Assembly (NCBI RefSeq): GCF_001623525.1
Contig: NZ_CP015225.1
Span: 6,708,501 to 6,772,500, forward strand
Source: Pseudomonas fluorescens
GTDB taxonomy: Bacteria; Pseudomonadota; Gammaproteobacteria; Pseudomonadales; Pseudomonadaceae
DNA length: 64,000 nt
Direction of reading: 5' to 3'
Shown here: positions 27,263 through 34,525 of the stretch, in pieces
Layout: every line of letters starts with the position of its first letter
Numbering within the stretch: position 1 is the first letter of the stretch
The notes under the pieces: generated by a model
Database searches by the model: none
Told to the model about the DNA's origin: nothing
The model's input: the letters and a program-made list of their open reading frames with translations, nothing else
Made by a program: the position numbers and the translations under genes

Positions 27263-28228
27263 ATGGACTTTTTGCTCGGATTGTTGAGTCGGTTTACCGG
27301 TAACGAAGAACTGGCGCGCCTGTTGTTCATCGCCGCGATTGGCCTCAGCACGGTGCTGGCGGCCGTCGCGCTCCTGCTATTGATGCTGGGCTTGCAGGAT
27401 CCGGTGCAGCGGCGCCTGGCGTTGATCAAGCGCGGTTACGCTGGAAGCACGACGGGGCAGGAGGCGCCGGGTAACCTGCAACTCTTGCTGGAACGGATCG
27501 GCCAACGCTTTGCTTCCACCGACCAGGCCCACACGTCCGCCACCCAGACCTTGCTGACCCATGCCGGTTACCGCTCTGCCTCGGCGGTGCAGATGTATTG
27601 GGCGGTGCGCCTGATGTTGCCGTTGTTGCTGGTCGGCATTGCGTTGTTGCTGCTGCCGATGGTCAAGGTTTCAGTGGCCATTGGTCTGCTGGCGGTCACC
27701 CTCATCGCGGGTATCGGTTGGTTGCTGCCGGCGATCTACGTCGGTAAACGCAAGCAGGCACGGCAAGGCCGGCTGCGCGCCGCGTTCCCGGATGCCTTGG
27801 ACTTGATGGTGGTTTGCGTCGAGTCGGGCCTGGCCCTGCCCACGACGATCGAGCGGGTGGCCGAAGAGATGTCAGTCAGCCAGGTCGAACTGGCCGAGGA
27901 ACTGGCGCTGGTCAATGCGCAGATCCGGGCGGGCATCACCAGCACCGAGGCGCTCAAGCAACTGGCCGTGCGCACCGGCCTGGAGGATATCCAGGGTTTG
28001 GTCAGCCTGCTGGCGCAGAGCATTCGTTTCGGTACCAGCGTGGCCGATACCCTGCGGATCTACGCCGATGAGTTTCGCGACCGGCGTACCCAGGCCGCAG
28101 AAGAGATGGGGGCCAAGATTGGCACCAAGCTGATCTTCCCGCTGATCTTCTGCCTGTGGCCGAGCTTCTTCCTGGTTGCCATTGGTCCGGCCATGATCGG
28201 TGTGTTCAGGGCCTTTGGGAATATGTAG
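27263..28228 (+). CDS. tadC: Pilus assembly membrane platform protein TadC
   Basis: 321 residues with the same architecture as TadB: membrane helices near 15-45 and 115-165, the T2SSF domain (AAFPDALDLMVVCVESGLAL then PTTIERVAEE), and a final hydrophobic pair. Start at ATG 27263 with AGAGG upstream; a TTG 21 bases earlier is less likely. It is the last gene of the + strand tad block. Confidence 0.94.
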   Translation: MDFLLGLLSRFTGNEELARLLFIAAIGLSTVLAAVALLLLMLGLQDPVQRRLALIKRGYAGSTTGQEAPGNLQLLLERIGQRFASTDQAHTSATQTLLTHAGYRSASAVQMYWAVRLMLPLLLVGIALLLLPMVKVSVAIGLLAVTLIAGIGWLLPAIYVGKRKQARQGRLRAAFPDALDLMVVCVESGLALPTTIERVAEEMSVSQVELAEELALVNAQIRAGITSTEALKQLAVRTGLEDIQGLVSLLAQSIRFGTSVADTLRIYADEFRDRRTQAAEEMGAKIGTKLIFPLIFCLWPSFFLVAIGPAMIGVFRAFGNM

Positions 28229-28457
28229 ATCGGTGGGTGTCCATGAGTCTTGTGTTCACCGCAGGCCTATTGTGCGAGCTTGCTCGCGTTAGTGGCCTGA
28301 CGGCTGGAGTTGCTCTTGTTGACTGAGTACATATCCATTGCTGTGGTAACGGCTGCTTAGGGTTTCGCCCCGACGGCGACTCACTTTCGAAAAGCGCGAA
28401 AGTAAGCAAAGCGCTTTTTGCCCCACCACTCGGTGCCTCGCCTAGGCTCGGCATGCC

Positions 28458-28728
28458 CGAACGAAGGCATTGCTCCGTGGGCCCGCCGCGAAGGGCCATC
28501 CATGGCCCAGGCTGTGTAAAAACGTTTTAGAGCAGGTATGACGGTCAGAACCTGAACGAAAATCGCGTTCCTACGCAAATTTTAGGTCTGGCTGACTAGC
28601 CAAGCGCTGGCAGATTTTACGTAGCAACGCAGATCTCCAAACGATGTCTGCGTTTTTACACACTCTGGGCCCAGCGCGGCTATCCCGGCATCCATGCCGG
28701 GATGCCCACTACGCAATGCCTTCGTTCG
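28458..28728. repeat. Mosaic intergenic element with 16-base inverted arms
   Basis: CGAACGAAGGCATTGC at 28458-28473 is exactly inverted at 28713-28728. The flanking sequence from about 28340 (an AAGCGCGAAAGTAAGCAAAGCGC stretch) to 28830 looks like the mosaic repeat scattered widely in Pseudomonas intergenic DNA. The middle is interrupted by the element at 28513-28662. Confidence 0.7.
28513..28662. mobile_element. 150-bp MITE-like element with 12-base terminal inverted repeats
   Basis: TGTGTAAAAACG (28513-28524) is perfectly inverted at 28651-28662 (CGTTTTTACACA). The inverted symmetry extends outward with GGCCCAG on each side. The inside has no open frame of note. Size, terminal repeats and lack of coding capacity fit a miniature inverted-repeat element moved in trans. 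No clear target-site duplication is seen. Confidence 0.6.
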
Positions 28729-28821
28729 GCCATCGTGGTTAACGGGGCGCCCGAGATCAACGTCCACCCCGAGGCGGCCTAGTAGCCGACCTGGCTCTCC
28801 CGGTCGTACACCCCATCAGAT

Positions 28822-28848
28822 CTGTGGGAGCAAAGCTTGCTCCCACAG
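28822..28848. repeat. Short REP-like palindrome
   Basis: CTGTGGGAGCAA and TTGCTCCCACAG face each other over three bases; a single REP-type hairpin of the GTGGGAGCAAGCTTGCTC class also found at 53023. Confidence 0.75.
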
Positions 28849-28852
28849 GTTT

Positions 28853-28968
28853 CGATCGTTCCCACGCTCCCGCGTGGGAATGCCGCCAGGGACGCTCTGC
28901 GTTCCGCTTCTGCAAGGTGACGCAGAGCGTCAGGGGATGTATTCCCACGCAGAGCGTGGGAGCGATCA
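28853..28968. repeat. 115-base intergenic repeat, copy 1
   Basis: The unit begins CGATCGTTCCCACGCTCCCG and ends with its approximate inverse (CACGCAGAGCGTGGGAGCGATC region), with a second inner inverted pair (GACGCTCTGCG and CGCAGAGCGTC). It can fold into a long cruciform. It is nearly identical to copy 2, 28 bases downstream. Confidence 0.85.
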
Positions 28969-28996
28969 ACACCTCGTTGTGTCAGGTTGTCTGGAT

Positions 28997-29111
28997 TCGA
29001 TCGTTCCCACGCTCCCGCGTGGGAATGCCGCCAGGGACGCTCTGCGTTCCGCTTCTGCAAGGTGACGCAGAGCGTCAGGGGATGTATTCCCACGCAGCGT
29101 GGGAACGATCA
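28997..29111. repeat. 115-base intergenic repeat, copy 2
   Basis: Matches copy 1 almost base for base in the same orientation; it lacks two bases near the right end (CACGCAGCGTGGG against CACGCAGAGCGTGGG) and has one substitution beside the final GATC. Confidence 0.85.
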
Positions 29112-29217
29112 AAGACCCGATTTCGTGGGCGTGGCTCCAGTTCCCTACGCGACAGCGCAGCGTCGAAGACGCGGCAATCTCTCCCTCGCCACGAGCGACA
29201 ATTGATACGTTCAAATC

Positions 29218-29287
29218 AAAAGATCGCAGCCTTCGACAGTTCCCGTCCTGATTCGGAGGCAGGTACCGCCAAAGGCTGCGATCTTTT
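29218..29287. repeat. Inverted repeat at the end of the rcpA-tadD block
   Basis: AAAAGATCGCAGCCTT at the left is inverted at the right (AAGGCTGCGATCTTTT). It lies 18 bases past the stop of the DUF3613 gene and could end transcription from that side. Confidence 0.7.
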
Positions 29288-29304
29288 CGTTTGTCCAGCG
29301 TGTT

Positions 29305-29574
29305 TCATTTGCTACTGGTGATCTCGCCTCCCGAGTCCTGGTCAAAGAATTCCGGGATCGGGTAGTTGAAGCTGTTGAGCCAACGCTGCATGGCCATCTC
29401 GCGCTCGGCGGCCGAGGCGGTTTGCAGGTTGGTGGAGGCCACCACGCCGCGAATCTGCAGTTGCATCCAGCTCTCGGTGCCTTGCTGTGCGGCCGAAGAG
29501 GGGCCTGGGTCAATGGCCCAGGCGCTGCTGGACAGGCTCACCATGCACACGATCATCAATTGTTTGGTCATCAT
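29305..29574 (-). CDS. Small secreted DUF3613-like protein
   Basis: 89 residues. A signal peptide (MTKQLMIVCMVSLSSSAWA) is followed by a short mature protein with AAEREMAMQRWLNSFNYPIP then EFFDQDSG. The compact W-L-x-S-F/Y-x-x-P-I-P pattern is what I recall of DUF3613 proteins linked to tad loci. The ATG has GAGGAG upstream. It is the last gene of the - strand block, 22 bases after tadD. Function unknown; a periplasmic accessory of the secretin is a guess. Confidence 0.7.
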   Translation of the reverse strand: MMTKQLMIVCMVSLSSSAWAIDPGPSSAAQQGTESWMQLQIRGVVASTNLQTASAAEREMAMQRWLNSFNYPIPEFFDQDSGGEITSSK

Positions 29575-29596
29575 TTCTTGAACTCCTCGTAACGCT

Positions 29597-30310
29597 CTAC
29601 TTGACCGCGCCAGTTGAGGCATCGACGATCTCGGTGGGGCGGTTGGCGGGTGACGTCATTGTGTTTGTGGCCGAACCCCTGATTTTTTCCGCACGGGCTT
29701 GGGCATCTGCCACTTGCTGGGGGCTCAGCTTGGCCATGTTCGCGAGCTCGGCGGCCTGCTTCCAGTTGTCCTGGTAGATCAGCAGGGTCACCATGTTGAG
29801 CGCAGCCAGCGTGTCGGACTGCTGGAGCTCCATGGCGGTCATGAACTCGAAGCGGGCTTCTGAAATGCGTCGTTGGTTGAGGTAGACGACACCCAGGTCG
29901 TTGCGGATCTTGCCTTCGGTCGGGGCCATTTTCGCTGCGCGTTCGAGGTATTGCGTAGCGGCTGCATTGTCATTTTTGGCGACTGCCAATTGACCAAGGC
30001 CATGTTCACCGTCTGCGGCCAGGCATGTCCCGAGCAGGCTTTTGTACAACGGTTCGGCCTCGTTGCGGCCCATCAGGCGCAGCACCCGAGCCTTGCGCAG
30101 GCGGACCTGGACCAAGTCCTCGGGCAAGCGTTCGAGGTTCGCCAGGCTGGCGTACAAACGACCTTCGTTGGCCATGTCTTCGGCCATGTTCAAGGCCAGT
30201 TCCTGGTCGGCTCCGGGCTTGGCGCAATCGGTCGTGCGTGAAGCCACCACGCCGCTGCTGGCACAACCGGCAAGCATCAAGGACGCCGCTAATGCGATCA
30301 CTGTTTTCAT
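29597..30310 (-). CDS. tadD: TadD-like TPR lipoprotein
   Basis: 237 residues. A lipoprotein signal peptide (MKTVIALAASLMLAGCASSG, lipobox LAGC) gives a lipidated Cys. TPR repeats fill residues about 55-200 (LGQLAVAKNDNAAATQYLER, VVYLNQRRISEARFEFMTAM). TadD acts as a pilotin-like factor for RcpA in the outer membrane. The start at the lipoprotein signal is preferred over a 20-residue upstream extension. It lies 56 bases after rcpA. Confidence 0.9.
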   Translation of the reverse strand: MKTVIALAASLMLAGCASSGVVASRTTDCAKPGADQELALNMAEDMANEGRLYASLANLERLPEDLVQVRLRKARVLRLMGRNEAEPLYKSLLGTCLAADGEHGLGQLAVAKNDNAAATQYLERAAKMAPTEGKIRNDLGVVYLNQRRISEARFEFMTAMELQQSDTLAALNMVTLLIYQDNWKQAAELANMAKLSPQQVADAQARAEKIRGSATNTMTSPANRPTEIVDASTGAVK

Positions 30311-30366
30311 GGAATACCCCTTGGCGAACCGTTGGACGTCGTACGCGTTGCACACCAGGCGCCGGC

Positions 30367-31590
30367 TCATTGGGAAAGCCCGCTGCGGTTGTCGAACTCG
30401 CCATGTTCGAGGAAGTACATACGGTAGAAATTCGGGTCGTAATTGCGCAGTTGTTCGCCCGGCAATGTTGGCAGTTGCGCGTCGGCGGCCAACGGTTGGA
30501 CCAGGTGCGGCGTGACGATCATCAGCAGTTCGCGCTCTTCGCGGTTGATGGCGTTGTCACGAAAGAACGCGCCGAGAATCGGCACATCGCCCAGCCCTGG
30601 AAACTTGTTCACCTGGGAGCTGTTGCGGGTGCTGATCAGGCCGCTGATGACGAAGCTTTCGCCATCGGCCAAGGCGATGCTGGTGTCGGTACGACGTACC
30701 GTGAGTGCTGGCACCAGGGTCCCGGCGATGTTCACCGCGTTGGTGAAGTCCAGCTCACTGACTTCCGGAGCCACCTTCAGTGCGATGCGATTCTTGCCGA
30801 TGACGGTGGGGGTCAGGGTCAGGCGAATGCCGAATTCCTTGTACTCGATGGACACGTTGTCGCTACCGGCACTGGGCACCGGGATCGGCACTTCGCCGCC
30901 GGCCAGGAAGCTCGCACTCTGCCCGCTGAGGGCCACCAGGCTCGGCCGCGCCAGGGTATAGGCGAAACCGCTGCCTTCCAGTGCGTTGATCATCAACAGG
31001 GTCTTACCGGTGGCAAAGGACAGGTTGAACATGTCGTTATTGACCGGCAATGAAGGCCGGACAATACCGCCGACAGTGGGCAAGGTTCTCGGCGAGCCGA
31101 ACAGGAAGTTGCCACGACTGCCAAAAATCGACGTCGAGGCTTCCTTGAGTTTGGTCCGGCTGACTTCAACGAAACGAATGTCGGTCTGCACCTGGGCGAG
31201 CAGCATCGGATCTTCGGACGGTATGCTCGCAGCGCCGGTCAGCGCCTCGGTGGCCCGGCCTTTGACAAAGATCATGCTCTGGCGCGGTATCTTCGAACAG
31301 TCGGTCCAGACCATCAGGCTGGTGGCGCCGGGTGCCAGGCCCGTGAGAATAAAGGCATCGCTGCCACTGGGCTGCACATCGGCAATTTTCGGGTCGCCGA
31401 CTGCCAACTTCGTCACGGGGGCGAGAATGCGCAGTTCGCTCTGGAGCCCTTGGCCGACCTCGAAGGTTGCCGGCAAATTGTCCAGTTGCGAACAATTTGC
31501 CGCTGCGGCCTGGGCCGCATCCAAGCCAAGACCCATCCAGAACAGGCCATGAAGGAAATGTTTTAGAACGGGAGCAGTACGATGGGTCAT
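30367..31590 (-). CDS. rcpA: Flp pilus outer-membrane secretin RcpA/CpaC
   Basis: 407 residues. A signal peptide (HFLHGLFWMGLGLDAAQAAA) is followed by the pilus/BON-like domain (LAVGDPKIADVQPSGSDAFI) and the secretin domain (SGQSASFLAGGEVPIPVP, then KVAPEVSELDF and GLGDVPILGAFFRDN, REERELLMIVTPHLV). The start at MTHRTAP has GAGGATC upstream. Its position, on the opposite strand from rcpC and after tadC, is unusual: most tad loci have rcpC and rcpA side by side. Confidence 0.93.
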   Translation of the reverse strand: MTHRTAPVLKHFLHGLFWMGLGLDAAQAAAANCSQLDNLPATFEVGQGLQSELRILAPVTKLAVGDPKIADVQPSGSDAFILTGLAPGATSLMVWTDCSKIPRQSMIFVKGRATEALTGAASIPSEDPMLLAQVQTDIRFVEVSRTKLKEASTSIFGSRGNFLFGSPRTLPTVGGIVRPSLPVNNDMFNLSFATGKTLLMINALEGSGFAYTLARPSLVALSGQSASFLAGGEVPIPVPSAGSDNVSIEYKEFGIRLTLTPTVIGKNRIALKVAPEVSELDFTNAVNIAGTLVPALTVRRTDTSIALADGESFVISGLISTRNSSQVNKFPGLGDVPILGAFFRDNAINREERELLMIVTPHLVQPLAADAQLPTLPGEQLRNYDPNFYRMYFLEHGEFDNRSGLSQ

Positions 31591-32068
31591 GAAGTGATCC
31601 TCGATGAAGAGGCCATCCCTAGGCTTGTCTATTTGCCTCGGATCACTTAAGAGGCCCGGGCTACCCCTTTCCATCTAACCTGACCGTTCATTGATTCCGG
31701 TTTCAGGCCTCGTCGCTTACCAACAAACGGGCGCATTTCACCGGCCTGACTGAACGACAGGCTGCTTGCAAACGACTTTTCGGTACCCGGGAGCTCCGGG
31801 ATTTTCGAAGGCGACGACGGTGTCGATCAGTTCGCTTCAGGGAGCGTTTTGCCGACCCTGTCATCGCTTCTGTTTGACGGTAGTTCAAGCATGGCAAAGC
31901 GCCACGCCTTAAATAAAAAAATGACTAAAAAGTGACGGAAGGGAAGAATTCGCGCAAATGGGCGTCAATAATCTGTCTTTTTGTGTTGTGAAGGGGATTT
32001 GCAGGAGCCAGGTCTGACGGGGGAGGCGAGACCTGCGAGCCATTGCTGGTCGCAGGGGCTGGCGGATA
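31591..32068. other. Intergenic stretch between rcpA and alaX
   Basis: 478 bases. It should carry the promoter of the rcpA block on the - strand at its left. A small hairpin (CAGGTCT/AGACCTG, 32009-32035) follows alaX but has no T tract. No gene or repeat is recognised. Confidence 0.5.
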
Positions 32069-32695
32069 TCAGGCCACGTGGTAATGCACTGACAGTATTC
32101 CTTTCTTTTGCGAAAGCGAGGCGATGGTGACTGTTCCCAGTTCCTGCAGGTGCTGCACGTGAGTGCCGCCGCAACCGTAGGCGGGCAGCTCACCGAAACC
32201 GACTTCGCGCAGGCCTTCGCGTAACGTGATCAGGCGCGGCAAGTCGTTGGCAATCCATTCGTCGATGCCTTGCTGGATCATCGAGATGTCCAGTTCCTGA
32301 GGATTTTCCCTTGGCTGGAACTGTACGCGGCTTTCACCGGGCCAGTGATGGGCCTTGATCGGCGTCCAGCCGCGGGTCTCGGCGAAATGGCCGATCAGAT
32401 GCCCAGCCGAGTGCAGGCGCGCATTCAACTGTCGACGTTGCGCATCCACGTGGATCGCAACTGTGCCCAAGGTCACCGGACTGTCGACGTAATGGACGAT
32501 CTGTGGCCCTTCCTGGACCACGCGTAGCACCTGGCTTTCGCCGATCCATCCGTTGTCGCAGGGCTGACCGCCACCCTGGGGATGGAACAGCGTGGCGTGC
32601 AGCACCACGGCAAACTCATGTTCCCGGGGGCTGCAATCCAGGACTTCCACGTTGGCCTTGAGGTCATCGCTATGGAAAAAGAGGCGAAGCGTCAT
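32069..32695 (-). CDS. Alanyl-tRNA editing protein, AlaX-like
   Basis: 208 residues. The zinc-binding editing-domain motifs are HSAGH (His95, His99) and CGGTH (Cys175, His179). LFHPQGGGQPCDNGWI is also typical. Free-standing AlaX proteins hydrolyse Ser- or Gly-tRNA(Ala). The start is MTLRLFFHSDD; the 23-residue upstream extension is not conserved-looking. It is divergent from the LysR gene over 90 bases. Confidence 0.9.
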   Translation of the reverse strand: MTLRLFFHSDDLKANVEVLDCSPREHEFAVVLHATLFHPQGGGQPCDNGWIGESQVLRVVQEGPQIVHYVDSPVTLGTVAIHVDAQRRQLNARLHSAGHLIGHFAETRGWTPIKAHHWPGESRVQFQPRENPQELDISMIQQGIDEWIANDLPRLITLREGLREVGFGELPAYGCGGTHVQHLQELGTVTIASLSQKKGILSVHYHVA

Positions 32696-32785
32696 GTGCC
32701 ATATCCACATCAGAAATTGTGACGGGATTATAGGTAGGGCATAAAAGGGTGATAATCCGTTCAAATTTCAAAGGACTGTTGCGCC

Positions 32786-33784
32786 ATGAGCACAAATCTA
32801 CCGTTGCCATTGCTGGCCGAAATGGCCATCTTCGTCAAGGTCGTGGAGACTGGCAGTTTCTCCGAGGCGGCCCGCCAGTCAGGTTCATCACCGTCGGCCA
32901 TCAGCCGCAGTATTTCTCGCTTGGAGAAAGCCCTGGCGACCCGTTTGTTGCAACGCACCACCCGCAAGTTGCGTTTGAGCGATGGTGGGGAAGAGGTGTT
33001 CAAGCGCTGTCAGGAAATGGTCGCCGCCGCTCGGTCGGTGATGGAAATCAGCGGGCAGTTCACTCAGGAGGCTGAAGGTCGCATCCGCATCAGCGTACCC
33101 AAGGCGGTGGGGCGTTTCGTGATTCATCCGCACATGCCCGAATTCTTGCGTCGTTATCCGAAGGTCGATGTGGAGCTGTTCCTGGAGGATCGGCAGGTTG
33201 ACCTGATCGACGATCACGTCGACCTGGCCATCCGGATTACCGATCAACCTCCGGTCGGGCTGGTGGGGCGTCAGTTGCTGACCATTGATCACCTGCTCTG
33301 CGCCACGCCGCAGTACCTGGCTGAACACGGTATGCCCAAGCATCCTCATGACCTGTTGGAGCACAGCTGCATTTACCTGGGGGCAACCCCGAACGATGCG
33401 CGCTGGAAATTCAAGAAAGGCAGCAAGTCCGTTACCGTCAGCGTGCGCGGACGCTACGCGGCCAATCACACGGGCGTGCGGTTGGGGGCCGTCTTGCAGC
33501 ACATCGGCATTGGCAGCCTGCCGTACTTCACCGCCCGTCATGCCTTGGAGCAAGGCTTGATCGTACAGGTATTGGCCGACTGGACGTTCCTGGCTTCCTA
33601 CCACGGTGGCTTGTGGTTGCTGCATTCACCGACCCGCTACCTGCCGCCCAAGTTGCGGGTGTTCATTGATTATCTGGTGGCGTGTCTGGAGAAGGAACCG
33701 ACTTTGAGCACGGTGGGCGGCGGGAGTGGTTCCAGCAAGGTCGCGACACGTTATGAGTTGCCTGAGAGTGATGGGTTGTTTTGA
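32786..33784 (+). CDS. LysR family transcriptional regulator
   Basis: 332 residues. The N-terminal helix-turn-helix (FVKVVETGSFSEAARQSGSS, then PSAISRSISRLEKAL) and the effector domain (GRIRISVPKAVGRFVIHPHM, ending with a serine-rich tail) are complete. It resembles the broad AaeR/DsdC-unrelated group with a LysR substrate domain like those of CrgA-type regulators. AAGGA lies ten bases before the ATG. It is divergent from alaX and may regulate it; the ligand is unknown. Confidence 0.9.
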   Translation: MSTNLPLPLLAEMAIFVKVVETGSFSEAARQSGSSPSAISRSISRLEKALATRLLQRTTRKLRLSDGGEEVFKRCQEMVAAARSVMEISGQFTQEAEGRIRISVPKAVGRFVIHPHMPEFLRRYPKVDVELFLEDRQVDLIDDHVDLAIRITDQPPVGLVGRQLLTIDHLLCATPQYLAEHGMPKHPHDLLEHSCIYLGATPNDARWKFKKGSKSVTVSVRGRYAANHTGVRLGAVLQHIGIGSLPYFTARHALEQGLIVQVLADWTFLASYHGGLWLLHSPTRYLPPKLRVFIDYLVACLEKEPTLSTVGGGSGSSKVATRYELPESDGLF

Positions 33785-33790
33785 CCGGCC

Positions 33791-33814
33791 CCATCGCGAG
33801 CCTGCTCGCGATGG
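33791..33814. repeat. Single REP hairpin
   Basis: CCATCGCGAG and CTCGCGATGG form a hairpin with a four-base loop, directly after the LysR stop codon. Confidence 0.75.
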
Positions 33815-33838
33815 CGACCGCCTGGTCGATACTATAAA

Positions 33839-33870
33839 AAAGGCCCGCAGGGTTAACCGTGCGGGCCTTT
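33839..33870. terminator. Bidirectional terminator between convergent genes
   Basis: AAAGGCCCGCA pairs with TGCGGGCCTTT; A and T runs on the two sides let it work on both strands. It serves the LysR gene and the PA2817-family gene. Confidence 0.88.
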
Positions 33871-33885
33871 CATGACGGATTGCAA

Positions 33886-34293
33886 TCAGTGCTTGCTGTC
33901 CTGGTCCGACATCGCCAGCAATTGCTTTTCCTGGTTCCAGTCGAAAGGCTCGTCGTTTTGCTCGGCTTCGAAACGACGCTCCTCCAGGGCCTGGTACAGG
34001 GCGATTTCTTCGTCGGGCATGTAGTGCAGGCAGTCGCCGGCGAAGTACCAGAGCAGGTCGCGAGGCACCAGGTGGGCGATTTGTGGATAACGGACGATCA
34101 CTTGGCACAGGAGGTCCTGGCCCAGGTACTGGCTTTCGATCGGGTCGACGGGCAGTTGCGAGCGCAACTCGTCGAAGCGCTCCAGAAACAGGGCGTGGCT
34201 TTCTTCGGGCACCTGTTCGGCCTCACCCACGGCGACCAGGATGCTGCGCAAGTGGTCAAGCAAGACAAGGTGATCGGCAACGACATTGGACAC
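33886..34293 (-). CDS. PA2817 family protein, function unknown
   Basis: 135 residues, acidic, no signal or membrane segment. LLDHLRSILVAVGEAEQVPE and YPQIAHLVPRDLLWYFAGDC then LHYMPDEEI stand out. It matches the small conserved pseudomonad protein beside the acyl-CoA dehydrogenase in P. aeruginosa (PA2817). I use the GTG at 34293 because GAGGA precedes it by eight bases; the TTG at 34314 overlaps that site. Confidence 0.8.
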   Translation of the reverse strand: MSNVVADHLVLLDHLRSILVAVGEAEQVPEESHALFLERFDELRSQLPVDPIESQYLGQDLLCQVIVRYPQIAHLVPRDLLWYFAGDCLHYMPDEEIALYQALEERRFEAEQNDEPFDWNQEKQLLAMSDQDSKH

Positions 34294-34390
34294 GAGATAA
34301 GTCCTCAAGAGCAAAACGGGCGCAGGAGTATAAAGGGCCTGCGCGCAGTTTCATACGCTTGAGCGGATCGGGCTGATGAGAGTCAGCCTT

Positions 34391-34484
34391 CGTGGCGAGG
34401 GAGCTTGCTCCCGCTGGGCTGCGTAGCGGCTCCCGGCTTTTGCGGTTGCTGCGCAACCGAGCGGGAGCAAGCTCCCTCGCCACG
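34391..34484. repeat. REPIN, copy 2
   Basis: Same inverted REP arms as the 4153 copy (CGTGGCGAGGGAGCTTGCTC ... inverse), between the PA2817-family gene and fadE. Confidence 0.92.
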
Positions 34485-34525
34485 AAGGTACAACCCCTTG
34501 GCACTGGGGTTGAAACGCTGTCCGC

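Larger units (their letters stand above)
28229..29304. other. Repeat-rich 1.1-kb spacer between convergent tad blocks
   Basis: No protein gene can be supported. The space holds, in order, a mosaic element with 16-base inverted arms (28458-28728) enclosing a 150-bp MITE-like insertion, a small perfect palindrome, two copies of a 115-base repeat, and a long inverted repeat beside the end of the - strand block. Open frames in it are products of the repeats. Confidence 0.8.

Noticed and set aside
28853..29111. Possible CRISPR array
   Set aside because: Only two units of about 115 bases, each with internal palindromes, and no cas genes. These are intergenic repeats.
28694..29321. Several open frames in the spacer between the tad blocks
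   Set aside because: They are built from the repeated 115-base units and palindromes, on both strands, with no protein-like character.
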